From positions 62,001 to 126,000 of the forward strand of contig NZ_VFVY01000017.1 of NCBI RefSeq assembly GCF_006442315.1: DNA of 64,000 nt. The letters are read 5' to 3'. The notes beneath the pieces are model-generated. The model had not been told where the DNA came from, did not search any database, and worked only from the letters and a program-made list of their open reading frames with translations. This DNA is from Mesorhizobium sp. B2-3-4 (GTDB taxonomy: Bacteria > Pseudomonadota > Alphaproteobacteria > Rhizobiales > Rhizobiaceae). Positions 42,940 through 52,885 of this stretch are shown one piece after another; within the stretch, counting starts at the first letter, position 1, and every line of letters begins with the position of its first letter. The position numbers and the translations under genes were made by a program.

Positions 42940-45012
42940 CTACCGCCCCTCGCGATACCACATCGAGCCCATCGCCAGGAGCAGCAGGCCGAGGCCGAGG
43001 AAGCCGCCGAACAGCGGCACGCGCGAGACGGCCTTGAGCACGCTGTCGTCGGTGGTGCGCAGGCCGATCCAGTCGCTGCCCGACGCCTCGCCCGACGAGC
43101 GCACCGGCACGATGGAAGGCAGCGTCACGGCGCTGCCCGTGGACGATGCCAGCCGGCGCACGCTGCCGCCGGTGGCTTCCGCGGGTGCCTTCAGCCGGTC
43201 CTGCGTGGAGACGACATCGGCGAATTCCGGCGCGTTGACCGGCCCGACATGGGCGAGCGCGGTGAGATCGCCATTGGCGACCTGGAAGAGGCCGATCTCG
43301 CTGGTCTGCACGCTGCCGAGGAAGACGCCGGGTTCGGATTTGTCGAGCTTGACGGTGAGCGTCTTGCCGGACGGGGTTATGATCTGCGCCGGGCCGGGAT
43401 CGTCGGCCATGGTCTGGCGCCGGATCTCCAGCACCATGCCGCGCCCCTCGGCGGTCAGCCGCTCTTCCTCGAGCTCCGGCTCCTTCATCAGCCAATGGGC
43501 GATGCGCCGGTAGAGTTGGACATGCGGGCCGCCGCCCTCGAAGCCGCGCGCCCACAACCAGCCCTGGTCGGACAGAAGCATGCCGACGCGGCCTTCGCCC
43601 TTGCGGTCGAGCAACAGCAGCGGCCGGTTGTCGGCGCCTTTCATCACCACTTCGCCTTGCGGGTTCTGCACGCCTATGGTGCGGAACCAGCGGCTCCAGT
43701 GCGGCGGCTCGGTTGCCGAGCCGTCCAGGCCGCGCGTCACCGGATGACGCTGGCCGAGATCGGTGAGGCGGGGATAAAAGGCCTTGTCGACAACCTCGCC
43801 GGTCGGCATCGCCGGCAAGGCCGACATCAGCGGCGTGCGCGCGATCGAAGCCTCGCCCGCATATTCGGGACCGGCGGCGATCAGCAGCGCACCGCCCTTT
43901 TCGACATATTCGGAGATGTAGTCGTAATAGAGGATCGGCAGCACGTCGCGGTGCTGGTAGCGATCGAAGATGATGAGGTCGAAATCCTTGATCTTTTCGA
44001 CGAACAGTTCGCGGGTCGGGAAAGCGATCAGCGACAATTCGTTGATCGGCGTGCCGTCCTGCTTTTCCGGTGGCCGCAGAATGGTGAAATGGACGAGATC
44101 GACCGAGGCGTCGGATTTCAAGAGATTGCGCCAGGTGCGCTCGCCCGCATGCGGTTCGCCCGAGACCAGCAGCACGCGCAAATTCTCGCGGATGCCGTCG
44201 ACCAGCGCGATGGCGCGGTTGTTGGTGTCGGTCAGCTCGCCCGGCTCACGATCGATGGCGAGTTCGATGATGTTGCGGCCGGCGCCAGGAATGGTCACCT
44301 GCAGCGGCATGGCCTGGCCGACAATGGCGTGCTCGACGGCAACCTGCTCACCATTGACCGAGACCCGCACATCGACCGGTCCGGCCTCGTTTTCGGTCGA
44401 GATGACGCGGTAGCTCATGTCGAGCGGCTTGCCGACAAGACCAAAACGCGGCGCGTTCTCGAAACGTATGCGGCGGTCCTTCTCATGCTCGTTGCCGGTG
44501 ATCAGGGCATGCAGCGGAGCGTTGAAATCCGGCGGACCCGCCGGGGTGTCATGCACCTCGCCATCGGTGATCATGACGGCGCCGCCGATGCGCGAAGGCG
44601 GCACGTCGCGGAAGGCGCCTTCGAGCGCGCCGAACAGCCGGGTCTCGGTGCGCTCCTCGGCGGCGTCGGACTTGCCGGCCTCGACGACGCGGACGTCGAA
44701 CTGCTTGAAGCGACCAAGACGTTGCTGCAGCCCGGCCAGCGCCTCGTCGGTCTGTTTGGTGCGTTCGCCGATGTCCTGGCTCTGGCTACGGTCGACGATC
44801 AGCGCGACGACGCTCTTTAGCGGCTCGCGCTCTTCGTTGAGAAACACCGGGTTGAAGAGCGCGGCGGCGAGCGCCAGCAGCGCCACGAAGCGCAGCACCG
44901 CGCCACGCTGGCGAAACCACAGGCCGACAAGCGCCAGCAGCGCCAGCGGCACCAAAAGCAGGGCCAGAAGCGGCCAGGATATCAGCGGTTCGAAGGAGAT
45001 CGACCAGTTCAT
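42940..45012 (-). CDS. vWA/glutamine-amidotransferase-like membrane protein
   Basis: This 690-residue inner-membrane protein has two N-terminal helices (about 12-55) and a vWA-like domain with a MIDAS DRSQS and later TDGEVHD. A class I amidotransferase-like domain without an evident catalytic cysteine follows (about 280-520), and a final membrane helix lies near 665-685 (FLGLGLLLLAMGSMWY). It is the last gene of the MoxR cluster, 63 bases after the BatA-like gene. The function is unknown; the set is widespread in Hyphomicrobiales. Confidence 0.8.
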   Translation of the reverse strand: MNWSISFEPLISWPLLALLLVPLALLALVGLWFRQRGAVLRFVALLALAAALFNPVFLNEEREPLKSVVALIVDRSQSQDIGERTKQTDEALAGLQQRLGRFKQFDVRVVEAGKSDAAEERTETRLFGALEGAFRDVPPSRIGGAVMITDGEVHDTPAGPPDFNAPLHALITGNEHEKDRRIRFENAPRFGLVGKPLDMSYRVISTENEAGPVDVRVSVNGEQVAVEHAIVGQAMPLQVTIPGAGRNIIELAIDREPGELTDTNNRAIALVDGIRENLRVLLVSGEPHAGERTWRNLLKSDASVDLVHFTILRPPEKQDGTPINELSLIAFPTRELFVEKIKDFDLIIFDRYQHRDVLPILYYDYISEYVEKGGALLIAAGPEYAGEASIARTPLMSALPAMPTGEVVDKAFYPRLTDLGQRHPVTRGLDGSATEPPHWSRWFRTIGVQNPQGEVVMKGADNRPLLLLDRKGEGRVGMLLSDQGWLWARGFEGGGPHVQLYRRIAHWLMKEPELEEERLTAEGRGMVLEIRRQTMADDPGPAQIITPSGKTLTVKLDKSEPGVFLGSVQTSEIGLFQVANGDLTALAHVGPVNAPEFADVVSTQDRLKAPAEATGGSVRRLASSTGSAVTLPSIVPVRSSGEASGSDWIGLRTTDDSVLKAVSRVPLFGGFLGLGLLLLAMGSMWYREGR

Positions 45013-45075
45013 ATCCTATCCTCCCGCTTCAGGGGAGGGGCGATCAGCATGGCGGGTGCGAGAAAGCGCATCATC

Positions 45076-47898
45076 CTACTGCCCCAACCGTTCGAGCAGG
45101 ATGGGCACATGCACCTGGTCGGATTTGTAGTTGCCGGTCAGCATGTACATCATGATGTTGACGCCGGCGCGCAGTGCGTAGACGCGCTGCATCGGATCGT
45201 TCGGCACGGTCGGCAGCAGTGGATCGCCATTCTCGTCGACCGCCCAGGCGCCGGCGAAATCATTGGCGGTGATCATGATCGGCGAGACGCCATCGCCGGT
45301 GCGCACCGGCCGGTTGTCGGCATTGCTGGCGTCGAGCGAGGCCTCGACCCAGAGCGGGCTGCCGGCGAAGCGGCCGGGAAATTCGGGCAGGATGAAGAAG
45401 GACTTGGTCAGCACGTGGTCCGAGGGCACCGGCTCCAGCGGCGGCACGTTGAGGTTGCCGAGGATGTCGCGCAGCCGCTCGGTCGCCGGGCTGGTGGAAT
45501 CGGCGCCGATGCCGTTGGCGAACTGGTCGCGCGTGTCGAACAGCACGGTGCCGCCCTGCTGCATATAGGCGTCGATGCGGGCGATCGCGGCCTGGCTCGG
45601 CATCGGTGCCGCCGGGTCGATCGGCCAGTAGATCAGGGGATAGAAAGACAGTTCGTCCTTGGAAATGTCGACGCCGGCCGGCGCGCCCGGCTCCAGCGCC
45701 GTCTTCTCGATCAGGAAACGGGTCAGACCCTCGAGCCCGGCGCGGCTGATCGAATCGTCACCCGGCACGCCGGTCAGCACATAGGCGATGCGGGTTTTCG
45801 AAATCGCCTCGATAGCGACCTGGTCGCCCGGCTTGGCGTCGTCGGCGCTCGCGATGTCGGCATGGCCGAACAATGCGCCAATCGCGATCAGCACGGCGGC
45901 CGTGGTGGCAGCGGCGCCGGCACGGCGCGGCCGGCGCGAAAACAGGCCGCCCATCCACAACACGGCCAGCGTGTCCAGCAACATCAAAAGCAGGGCCGCC
46001 GAGACCAGTGCGCCCTTCAAATTGCGCGATTCATCGAAGGCATACTGGATGGTGGTGACCGGCACCGCCACCTGCGGGCGCGCCAGCGGCTCGAACTTGG
46101 ATGCCGCATCGAGCAGATTGTGGGCGAAGACGCCGGTTTCCGAGCCATAGAGGCCTGGCGGGTTCTCGAAAGTCACCGGCAGCGCGCCGGCGCCCGGCAC
46201 CAGCGGCCGCGCATCCGGCGTCGGCGGCACCAGCGAGCCGTCGGCCGCGATCATGCGATAGGGTGCGAGCGAGGTGGCGGCGGCCTCAGCACTGGCGATG
46301 GCGGCGCCCTGGTTGCGCGACAGCTGCACGATGCGGCGCAGCATCTCGACGAAGCTGCCCGAGATCGGCAGGTTCGACCATGTCGCCTCGGGCGTGACGT
46401 GGAACAACACCAGCGTGCCCTTGCCCTTCTTCAACCCGGTGACCAGCGGCGTGCCGTCGGCAAGCGCCGCCCAGGTGCGCTCGACGATATCGGGCGTCGG
46501 TTCGGCCAGCACCTGCCTGCTCACCGTCACTTCGGTGGGCGGCGCCAGGTCGGCGAAGGGGCCGGCCTTGGGAAATTCGGTGACCGGCTGCGGCGACGTC
46601 CATGACAGCGCGCCGCCGAGCGAACGCTCGCCGGTGCGCAGGCGAACCGGCAGCAAATCATCATCATTGGCGGCGGCCGCCAGCCGCGAGCCGGCGAAAC
46701 GCACCAGCGTGCCGCCATTGTCGACCCAGTCGACCAGCCTTTGCCTGACCTGTGCGGGAATGGTGCCGATATCGGCCATGACGATCATCGCTGGCTTCTG
46801 GTCGAGGATCTGCGGGATGGCGTCGGCGAGATCGGCGCTGGAGGGTTCGACCAGGTCGGCGAAGGGCTGCAGCGCGCGCCTGATGTAGTAGAGCGGCGAC
46901 AGGAGCGGCTGCGCCTGATCGGCCTCGGCCTGCGACAACAAGCCGACGCGGCGGCGCTTGGAGCTCTCGTCGAGCACGCGCACGGCACCGGCATGCCGCT
47001 CGCCGTCGAGCGCGATCGAGGCGAAGTCGTTGCGCAACTCGAACGGCACCGCCATGGTTGCGGTGGCCGTGGCCTCGCCCGGCGCGAAGGTCAGCGTCGC
47101 GTCGGCGATGCGGCGGCCCTTGTCGTCGAAGGCGCCGGCGGTGACCTGCGCCGGGGCGGGATCGCCAGGCGCGCGGATGGCGGTCAGGCCAAAGCCGTCA
47201 ACCTGGTTTTCAGCCGATGTCAGCCCGGTCAGGGAAAGCCGGTCGGCCACCGCCCAGACGACGCGGGCGGCATTTTTCGACAACAGCGTGTTGAAAGCGG
47301 CCTCGTCGCCTTTCGCGGCCAGGCCGTCGGCCAGCACGGCCACGCTGGCGCCGGGCAGGGCTTCCAGCGCGCCGGCAACGCGCGCATAGACGGCGGGCCG
47401 GTCGGTGGGGATCGGCCGCGGCCTGGCGGCGCGCAGCCGGTCGAGTGCTGCGGCTGCATCGAAGGGGCCGATCTCGGCATTGGGCTTTTCGGCGGTGAAG
47501 GCGATGATGACCGGCACGCCGTTCGAGCCGGCGTCGTTGATCAGCCGCTCGGCCGTGGCGACGCGCTTGTTCCAGTCGGCGGCGCTTGCCCAGTCATTGT
47601 CGACGACCAGCGCCAGCGCCGAACCCTCGGCCGGCAGCTTTTCGCGCGGGTTAAAGACCGGTTCGGCCAGTGCCGAGACAACGAGGGCCGCCATCAACAA
47701 CCTGAGCAGCGTCAGCCACCAGGGGCTGCGCTGGGGCGTCTCCTCGCGCTTCAGCACGCGCGCCAGGATCCTCAGCGGCGGAAACACCTCGGTCTGCGGC
47801 TTCGGCGGCGTCAGCCTCAGCAGCCACCAGATCACCGGCAGTGCCAGCAGGCCCCACAGCACCATGGGGGCGCCGAAAGAGAGTGGCAGCCAACTCAT
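45076..47898 (-). CDS. BatA-like N-terminal and DUF4159 domain membrane protein
   Basis: This 940-residue protein starts with a BatA-type membrane hairpin (PMVLWGLLALPVIWWLLRLTPP and LLRLLMAALVVSALAEPVF). A vWA-like region whose metal site is not canonical (VVDNDWASA) follows, then a further membrane segment pair near 620-665 and a C-terminal DUF4159 domain (about 700-935). Its stop lies 63 bases before the next gene, and its start overlaps the DUF58 stop (ATGA). It is probably the membrane platform on which the MoxR ATPase acts. Confidence 0.85.
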   Translation of the reverse strand: MSWLPLSFGAPMVLWGLLALPVIWWLLRLTPPKPQTEVFPPLRILARVLKREETPQRSPWWLTLLRLLMAALVVSALAEPVFNPREKLPAEGSALALVVDNDWASAADWNKRVATAERLINDAGSNGVPVIIAFTAEKPNAEIGPFDAAAALDRLRAARPRPIPTDRPAVYARVAGALEALPGASVAVLADGLAAKGDEAAFNTLLSKNAARVVWAVADRLSLTGLTSAENQVDGFGLTAIRAPGDPAPAQVTAGAFDDKGRRIADATLTFAPGEATATATMAVPFELRNDFASIALDGERHAGAVRVLDESSKRRRVGLLSQAEADQAQPLLSPLYYIRRALQPFADLVEPSSADLADAIPQILDQKPAMIVMADIGTIPAQVRQRLVDWVDNGGTLVRFAGSRLAAAANDDDLLPVRLRTGERSLGGALSWTSPQPVTEFPKAGPFADLAPPTEVTVSRQVLAEPTPDIVERTWAALADGTPLVTGLKKGKGTLVLFHVTPEATWSNLPISGSFVEMLRRIVQLSRNQGAAIASAEAAATSLAPYRMIAADGSLVPPTPDARPLVPGAGALPVTFENPPGLYGSETGVFAHNLLDAASKFEPLARPQVAVPVTTIQYAFDESRNLKGALVSAALLLMLLDTLAVLWMGGLFSRRPRRAGAAATTAAVLIAIGALFGHADIASADDAKPGDQVAIEAISKTRIAYVLTGVPGDDSISRAGLEGLTRFLIEKTALEPGAPAGVDISKDELSFYPLIYWPIDPAAPMPSQAAIARIDAYMQQGGTVLFDTRDQFANGIGADSTSPATERLRDILGNLNVPPLEPVPSDHVLTKSFFILPEFPGRFAGSPLWVEASLDASNADNRPVRTGDGVSPIMITANDFAGAWAVDENGDPLLPTVPNDPMQRVYALRAGVNIMMYMLTGNYKSDQVHVPILLERLGQ

Positions 47899-48809
47899 GC
47901 GACGGCCCTTCCGGCGGTGGGGTCATCGGCGGTCATTGCCATGTGCAGGCGCACCAGCGCCTCGGAAGCGAGCCGGTCGGTGTGGTTGACGGTGAAGCTC
48001 CAGCCGAGGCGCTTGCACCAGGCCGCCAATTCCTCGCGGCGGGCTCTGTAGAGCAGGCGGTATTCCTCGCTCAGCGTCTCGGCGCGGCCGGCTGTCAGCT
48101 TGTCGCCGGTCTCGGGATCGGTGAACTCGGTGCGGCCAGCATAGGGGAAGGTTTCCTCGGCCGGGTCGGCGACCTCGATCAGATGCGCGCGCACACCGTG
48201 GCGGGCGAGCACGTCGAGCCAGGCCATGGTTTCCTCGGCGGGATCGAGGAAATCGCTGACGATGACGATGTCGCAGAAGCGCCTGATGTCGGAGAGGTCT
48301 GGTTTTGCCGGCAGTTCGCCGGCATGCATGAGTTGGGCGGCGATGCGCTCGGCGCCGTTGCGGGCTGTGAACGGATCGGTCAGATCGGGCCAGGCGATGC
48401 GCTCGCCGCTGCGCGACAAGAGTTCGGCCATGGCCAGCGCCAGCACCAGCGCGCGCGATTGCTTGGAAACGCCGGCGCCCGTCGACTTGTAGAGCATGGA
48501 CGGCGAGGGGTCGGCCCATAGCCACACCGTGTGGGCGGCTTCCCATTCGCGGTCGCGCACATAGGTGTGATCGTCGCGGGCCGAGCGGCGCCAGTCGATG
48601 CGCGAGGCATCACCCTCGACATAGGGCCGGAACTGCCAGAAATTCTCGCCGATGCCGCGCTTGCGGCGGCCATGCCAGCCGGCGATCACGGTGTTGACGA
48701 TGCGGCGCGCCTCGACCAGCAGGTCAGGCACGAGCGAAGCCCGCAACCGGCCGCGGGCGAGCGCGTCGCGCGTCGCCGCCGGAGCCTGGAGCTCGCCGAT
48801 GCGCGCCAT
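47895..48809 (-). CDS. DUF58-domain protein
   Basis: This 304-residue protein of the DUF58 family has the hallmark GRRKRGIGENFWQFRPYVEGDASRIDWRRSARDDHTYVRDRE. A vWA-like fold with DPSPS at the MIDAS position (WADPSPSML) follows. DUF58 proteins almost always neighbour MoxR ATPases. Its ATG shares a base with the moxR stop (TGATG). Confidence 0.92.
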   Translation of the reverse strand: MARIGELQAPAATRDALARGRLRASLVPDLLVEARRIVNTVIAGWHGRRKRGIGENFWQFRPYVEGDASRIDWRRSARDDHTYVRDREWEAAHTVWLWADPSPSMLYKSTGAGVSKQSRALVLALAMAELLSRSGERIAWPDLTDPFTARNGAERIAAQLMHAGELPAKPDLSDIRRFCDIVIVSDFLDPAEETMAWLDVLARHGVRAHLIEVADPAEETFPYAGRTEFTDPETGDKLTAGRAETLSEEYRLLYRARREELAAWCKRLGWSFTVNHTDRLASEALVRLHMAMTADDPTAGRAVA

Positions 48810-49813
48810 CAAATGCCTTTCACGAGTTTCGCCACCACGTCGCGCACGCTGGTGCCCTCGGCGCGGGCGGCGAAGGTCAGCGCCATGCGGTGCTGCAGCA
48901 CGGGCTCGGCCAGTGCCCTGACATCGTCGACCGAGGGCGCCAGCCGTCCGTCATAGAGCGCGCGCGCCCTGGTGCACAGCATCAGCGCCTGGCTGGCGCG
49001 CGGACCTGGACCCCAGGCGACATGCTTGTCGGTCTCGGCGTTGCCCTGGCCTGGACGCGCCGAGCGCACCAGGGCCAGGATTGCCTCGACGACGCTTTCG
49101 GGCACCGGCATGCGGCGGATCAGCGTCTGGATCTCCTTCAGCCGCGCCGGCTGCAGTACGTTGGTTGCCTTGGCATCCTCGACGCCGGTGGTTTCCAAAA
49201 GGATGCGGCGTTCGGCCTCGATTTCGGGATAGAGGATATCGACCTGCATCAGGAAGCGGTCGAGCTGGGCTTCCGGCAGCGGATAGGTGCCTTCCTGTTC
49301 CAGCGGGTTCTGCGTCGCCAGCACGTGGAAGGGCGCCGGCAGGTCGTAGCGGGCACCGGCGATGGTGACATGATATTCCTGCATCGCCTGCAGCAGCGCC
49401 GACTGCGTGCGCGGCGAGGCGCGGTTGATCTCGTCGGCCATCAGCAACTGGGCGAAGATCGGCCCGGAGATGAAGCGGAAGGAGCGCTTGCCGGTCTCGT
49501 CCTGCTCCATGACCTCGGAGCCGAGGATGTCCGACGGCATCAGGTCGGGCGTGAACTGGATGCGGCGCGAATCGAGGCCGAGCACGACGCCCAGCGTCTC
49601 GACGAGCTTGGTCTTGGCCAAGCCCGGCACGCCCACCAGAAGCGCATGGCCGCCGGCCAGCAGCGCCACCAGCGTGCGCTCGACGACGTTCTCCTGGCCG
49701 AAGATCACCCGGCCAACCCCTTCGCGGATCCTGGAGATGTCGGCAAGCGCCTTCTCGGCCTCGGCGACCATGTCCTTTTCGCTGATCGGGCTTTCCTTGA
49801 CCATCACGCTCAT
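48809..49813 (-). CDS. moxR: MoxR-family AAA+ ATPase
   Basis: This 334-residue AAA+ chaperone of the MoxR branch has the typical Walker A variant GVPGLAKTKLVE, the Walker B region LMADEINRASPRTQSALLQAMQE and the sensor FHVLATQNPLEQEGTYPLPEAQLDRFLM. It likely matures or inserts metal or cofactors into vWA-domain partners encoded downstream. It is first in the four-gene minus-strand cluster. The gap to the divergent DUF1285 gene (49814-49970) holds no element I can name. Confidence 0.95.
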   Translation of the reverse strand: MSVMVKESPISEKDMVAEAEKALADISRIREGVGRVIFGQENVVERTLVALLAGGHALLVGVPGLAKTKLVETLGVVLGLDSRRIQFTPDLMPSDILGSEVMEQDETGKRSFRFISGPIFAQLLMADEINRASPRTQSALLQAMQEYHVTIAGARYDLPAPFHVLATQNPLEQEGTYPLPEAQLDRFLMQVDILYPEIEAERRILLETTGVEDAKATNVLQPARLKEIQTLIRRMPVPESVVEAILALVRSARPGQGNAETDKHVAWGPGPRASQALMLCTRARALYDGRLAPSVDDVRALAEPVLQHRMALTFAARAEGTSVRDVVAKLVKGI

Positions 49814-49970
49814 GCCGCATCGATCCCTTTGGTTGGAATGTCATGGTTTGGAAATACTGGTCCGCACCATACCATAGGTTGCCGCGATTCGGCCTCGCGT
49901 AGCGCCTATGGTCGAACTTAAATCACAGACTTAGGCTGACAAGCGGAACAACAGTGACTATTTCGTGACG

Positions 49971-50600
49971 ATGAGCGAACACTACGAACATCGCCAACAA
50001 AGCCTTACGCAGGCGACCGAGGCCCGGGGCCTCGAGGCGCTGATCTCGCGCGCGGCCCGTGCCGGCAAGGGCGCGGCGCCGGTCGAGCGCTGGAATCCGG
50101 ACTTTTGCGGCGATCTCGACATGGAGATCAAGGCGGACGGCACCTGGTTTTACCTGGGCACACCGATCGGCCGCATGGCGCTGGTGCAGCTTTTCTCCTC
50201 TGTGCTGCGCAAGGATGCCGACGGCAGGACCTATCTGGTGACGCCGGTGGAAAAGGTCGGGATACGCGTCGCCGATGCCCCGTTCATCGCCGTCGAAATG
50301 GATGTTTCGGGCGAAGGCGAGGATCAGGTCATCACCTTCCGCACCAATGTCGGCGACGTGGTCGAGGCCGGACCGGAGCGGCCGCTGCGCTTCGTCGACG
50401 AGACCGGGACCGGCGGCCTGAAGCCCTATCTGCTGGTGCGCGGCAGGCTGGAGGCGCTGGTCGCGCGGCCGGTCATGTACGAGCTGGTCGGGCATGGCGA
50501 GGAGATCGAGGTCGACGGCAGGGCGATGTTCGCGGTGCGCTCGAAGAACGCTGTGTTTCCGATCATGCCGGCGGACCAGTTGAGGCGGTTGAGCGCATGA
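49971..50600 (+). CDS. DUF1285-domain protein
   Basis: This 209-residue cytoplasmic protein matches DUF1285 (motifs PVERWNPDFCGDLDMEIKADGTWFYLGTPIGR and YLVTPVEKVGIRV), a family of unknown activity found widely in proteobacteria. ATG 49971 is preferred to the GTG two codons earlier. It begins a three-gene unit with the NUDIX and CCA-adding enzyme genes, linked by an ATGA overlap. Confidence 0.9.
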   Translation: MSEHYEHRQQSLTQATEARGLEALISRAARAGKGAAPVERWNPDFCGDLDMEIKADGTWFYLGTPIGRMALVQLFSSVLRKDADGRTYLVTPVEKVGIRVADAPFIAVEMDVSGEGEDQVITFRTNVGDVVEAGPERPLRFVDETGTGGLKPYLLVRGRLEALVARPVMYELVGHGEEIEVDGRAMFAVRSKNAVFPIMPADQLRRLSA

Positions 50601-51232
50601 TGGACCATGTGTCGCTGGCGCCGTTCTCATCGGCGGAGTTTCGTGCGCGCTTTGCCGCGCAGCCGGACGCGCATGCCGGCGAGGACTATGGCGATCACCG
50701 TTTCAATCCCGGCCATCCGCGCCTCAATCCGGGCAAGCCGCTGCGCAATGCCGCGGTGCTGATCCCGCTGGTCGACCATGACGGCGAGGCGACGGTTCTC
50801 CTGACCAAACGGGCCGAGAAACTGCGCAACCATTCAGGGCAGGTGGCTTTCCCCGGCGGCACGATCGATGCCACCGACGCGAGCCCGGAGGCGGCGGCGC
50901 TGCGCGAGACCTTCGAGGAGATCGGCCTCGACCGGGATCGCATCGAGATCATCGGCCGGATGCCCGATTACGTCGCCGGCAGCGGCTATCGCATCGCGCC
51001 GGTGCTCGGCATCGTGCGGCCGGGTTTCGCGTTGCGGCTGAACGCCGACGAGGTCGATGCGGCCTTCGAGGTGCCGCTGCGCTTCCTGATGGACGCCGCC
51101 AATCACAAGCGCGACAGCCGCATGTGGAACGATCTCGAATGGTTCTTCTACGACATGCCTTATGGCGACCGGCGCATCTGGGGCGTCACCGCCGGGATCA
51201 TCCGTACGCTCTATGAAAGGCTCTATGCGTGA
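50597..51232 (+). CDS. NUDIX hydrolase, CoA pyrophosphatase-like
   Basis: This 211-residue NUDIX protein has the box GGTIDATDASPEAAALRETFEEIGL preceded by KRAEKLRNHSGQVAFPGG, the extension typical of CoA pyrophosphatases (NudL/YeaB). It likely splits CoA or its derivatives into phosphopantetheine and ADP-like parts. It overlaps the DUF1285 stop (ATGA) and its own stop overlaps the GTG of the next gene (GTGA). Confidence 0.92.
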   Translation: MMDHVSLAPFSSAEFRARFAAQPDAHAGEDYGDHRFNPGHPRLNPGKPLRNAAVLIPLVDHDGEATVLLTKRAEKLRNHSGQVAFPGGTIDATDASPEAAALRETFEEIGLDRDRIEIIGRMPDYVAGSGYRIAPVLGIVRPGFALRLNADEVDAAFEVPLRFLMDAANHKRDSRMWNDLEWFFYDMPYGDRRIWGVTAGIIRTLYERLYA

Positions 51233-52494
51233 GTGTCTCGATCGCTGACAGGGCCGAATGGCTTGGCGACAAGGATTTGCAGCGCCTGCTTGGCGCGCTT
51301 GCCGAAGGCGGTGAGGAAGCGCGCATCGCCGGCGGCGCCGTGCGCAACGCGCTGATGGGCCAGCCTGTCGCCGACATCGATATCGCCACGTCCTGCCTGC
51401 CGCAGGAGACCATCCGCCGCGCCGAGTTGCAAGGGTTCAAGGCGGTGCCGACCGGCATCGAGCATGGCACCATCACGGTGGTCGCCGGTGGAAAACCCTA
51501 CGAAATCACTACTTTGCGCGCCGATGTCGAGACCGACGGCCGCCGCGCCAAAGTGTCGTTCGGACGCGACTGGAAGCTCGACGCGGAGCGGCGCGACTTC
51601 ACCATCAACGCGCTTTACGCCGAAGCCGACGGGACGGTGGTCGACCTCGTCGGTGGCATCGCCGACATCGAGGCGCGCCGGCTGCGCTTCATCGGCGACC
51701 CGGAGGCGCGCATCCGCGAGGATTACCTGCGCATCCTGCGCTTCTTCCGCTTCTTTGCCTGGTACGGCGAGGGCCGGCCCGACGCCGAGGGGCTGAAGGC
51801 CTGCGCCCGGCTGAAGGAGGGCCTCGCCCAGCTCTCGGCGGAGCGCATCTGGTCGGAGCTGAAGAAGCTTCTGTCGGCGTCCGATGCCTCGCGCGCCTTG
51901 CTCTGGATGCGGCAGGCGGGTGTGCTGACCGCGGCGCTGCCGGAAAGCGAGCGGTGGGGCATCGACGCCATCCATGGGCTGACCAGGGCCGAAAAGGATC
52001 TTGGCTGGCCGCCGGACCCGATGCTGCGGCTGCAGGCGATGGTGCCGCCGGACGAGGCCCGCATGAAGATGCTGGCGGAGCGGCTGAAATTCTCGACCGG
52101 TGAAGCGGATCGCCTGCGCCATTGGTCGATGGCGATCGCGGTCGAAGCGAAGACGACCGAGGGGGAACTGGCCAAACGGCTCTATCGCGGCGACCGCCAG
52201 GGGCTGGTCGATCGCCTGAGGCTGTCGCTGGCAGGGGCACGCGTGCGCGCCGTCGAGGACAATGACGCGCTACTCGAGGCCGGAGGCTTTTCGCGCCTGC
52301 TTGCCTTCGCGCTCAAATGGGAAAGGCCTGAATTTCCCCTGCGCGGCGCCGATCTGACCGCGCTCGGCGCGACGCCAGGGCCAAAGCTCGGCGAAATCCT
52401 CAAAAATCTCGAGGCGGAATGGATCGAAGCGGGATTTGCGCCTGATCGCGACGCACTGCTGGAACGCGCCGCGCAGGCGTTGCGCGCCAGGTAA
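51229..52494 (+). CDS. cca: CCA tRNA nucleotidyltransferase/poly(A) polymerase
   Basis: This 421-residue class II nucleotidyltransferase adds or repairs the tRNA 3' CCA end. The catalytic head has IAGGAVRNALMG and the metal pair in VADIDIATS, then GIEHGTITVV and the RRDFTINALYA motif. RIREDYLRILRFFRFFAWYG marks the neck. The GTG start is fixed by the overlap with the NUDIX stop. This three-gene arrangement is common in rhizobia. The gene ends before the hairpin at 52514. Confidence 0.95.
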   Translation: MSVSIADRAEWLGDKDLQRLLGALAEGGEEARIAGGAVRNALMGQPVADIDIATSCLPQETIRRAELQGFKAVPTGIEHGTITVVAGGKPYEITTLRADVETDGRRAKVSFGRDWKLDAERRDFTINALYAEADGTVVDLVGGIADIEARRLRFIGDPEARIREDYLRILRFFRFFAWYGEGRPDAEGLKACARLKEGLAQLSAERIWSELKKLLSASDASRALLWMRQAGVLTAALPESERWGIDAIHGLTRAEKDLGWPPDPMLRLQAMVPPDEARMKMLAERLKFSTGEADRLRHWSMAIAVEAKTTEGELAKRLYRGDRQGLVDRLRLSLAGARVRAVEDNDALLEAGGFSRLLAFALKWERPEFPLRGADLTALGATPGPKLGEILKNLEAEWIEAGFAPDRDALLERAAQALRAR

Positions 52495-52513
52495 CGATCT
52501 CAACGCAAATCCG

Positions 52514-52532
52514 AAAAGCGCCGCGCGCTTTT
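52514..52532. terminator. Bidirectional terminator after cca
   Basis: AAAAGCGC (52514-52521), CGC loop, GCGCTTTT (52525-52532): a perfect 8-bp hairpin with A/T ends between the convergent cca and DUF1059 genes. Confidence 0.75.
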
Positions 52533-52548
52533 GCCTGAGATGCTTCGA

Positions 52549-52734
52549 TCAGGCGGCGTCGCGGACTTTCTCGATGCGCGAGCGGATCGCCTCGATCATG
52601 GTCTCGCGGATCGTCGTCTCGCCATGGGTTTCGCGCATATGCTCGACGGCGCGGCGCATCACTTCGGCCTCTTCCTCGGCGCGCGTGTGCCATTCACAGC
52701 CAGGAACGAGCGACCCGCAGTGAAATTGCTTCAT
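52549..52734 (-). CDS. DUF1059-domain small protein
   Basis: This 61-residue protein starts MKQFHCGSLVPGCEWHTRAEEE, with the Cys/His pattern of DUF1059 (a likely small metal-binding fold), and continues with VMRRAVEHMRETHGE. Its role is unknown. GGAGAAA lies before the ATG; the longer open frame upstream has no coding character. It stands alone between cca and hemF. Confidence 0.88.
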   Translation of the reverse strand: MKQFHCGSLVPGCEWHTRAEEEAEVMRRAVEHMRETHGETTIRETMIEAIRSRIEKVRDAA

Positions 52735-52885
52735 CGGATTTCTCCTTTTCTCCGTGGAGCCGTAAAGGCCCCGGTATTTTCTTGGCCCCGGTCGATTTCC
52801 AGACCGCAGGCAGGGGGTGGAAGCTATAACACGGACGGGGCGGTCTGGTTGCATCAAAGCGCCGTGTGCCGTGCGCCCCTGACGT

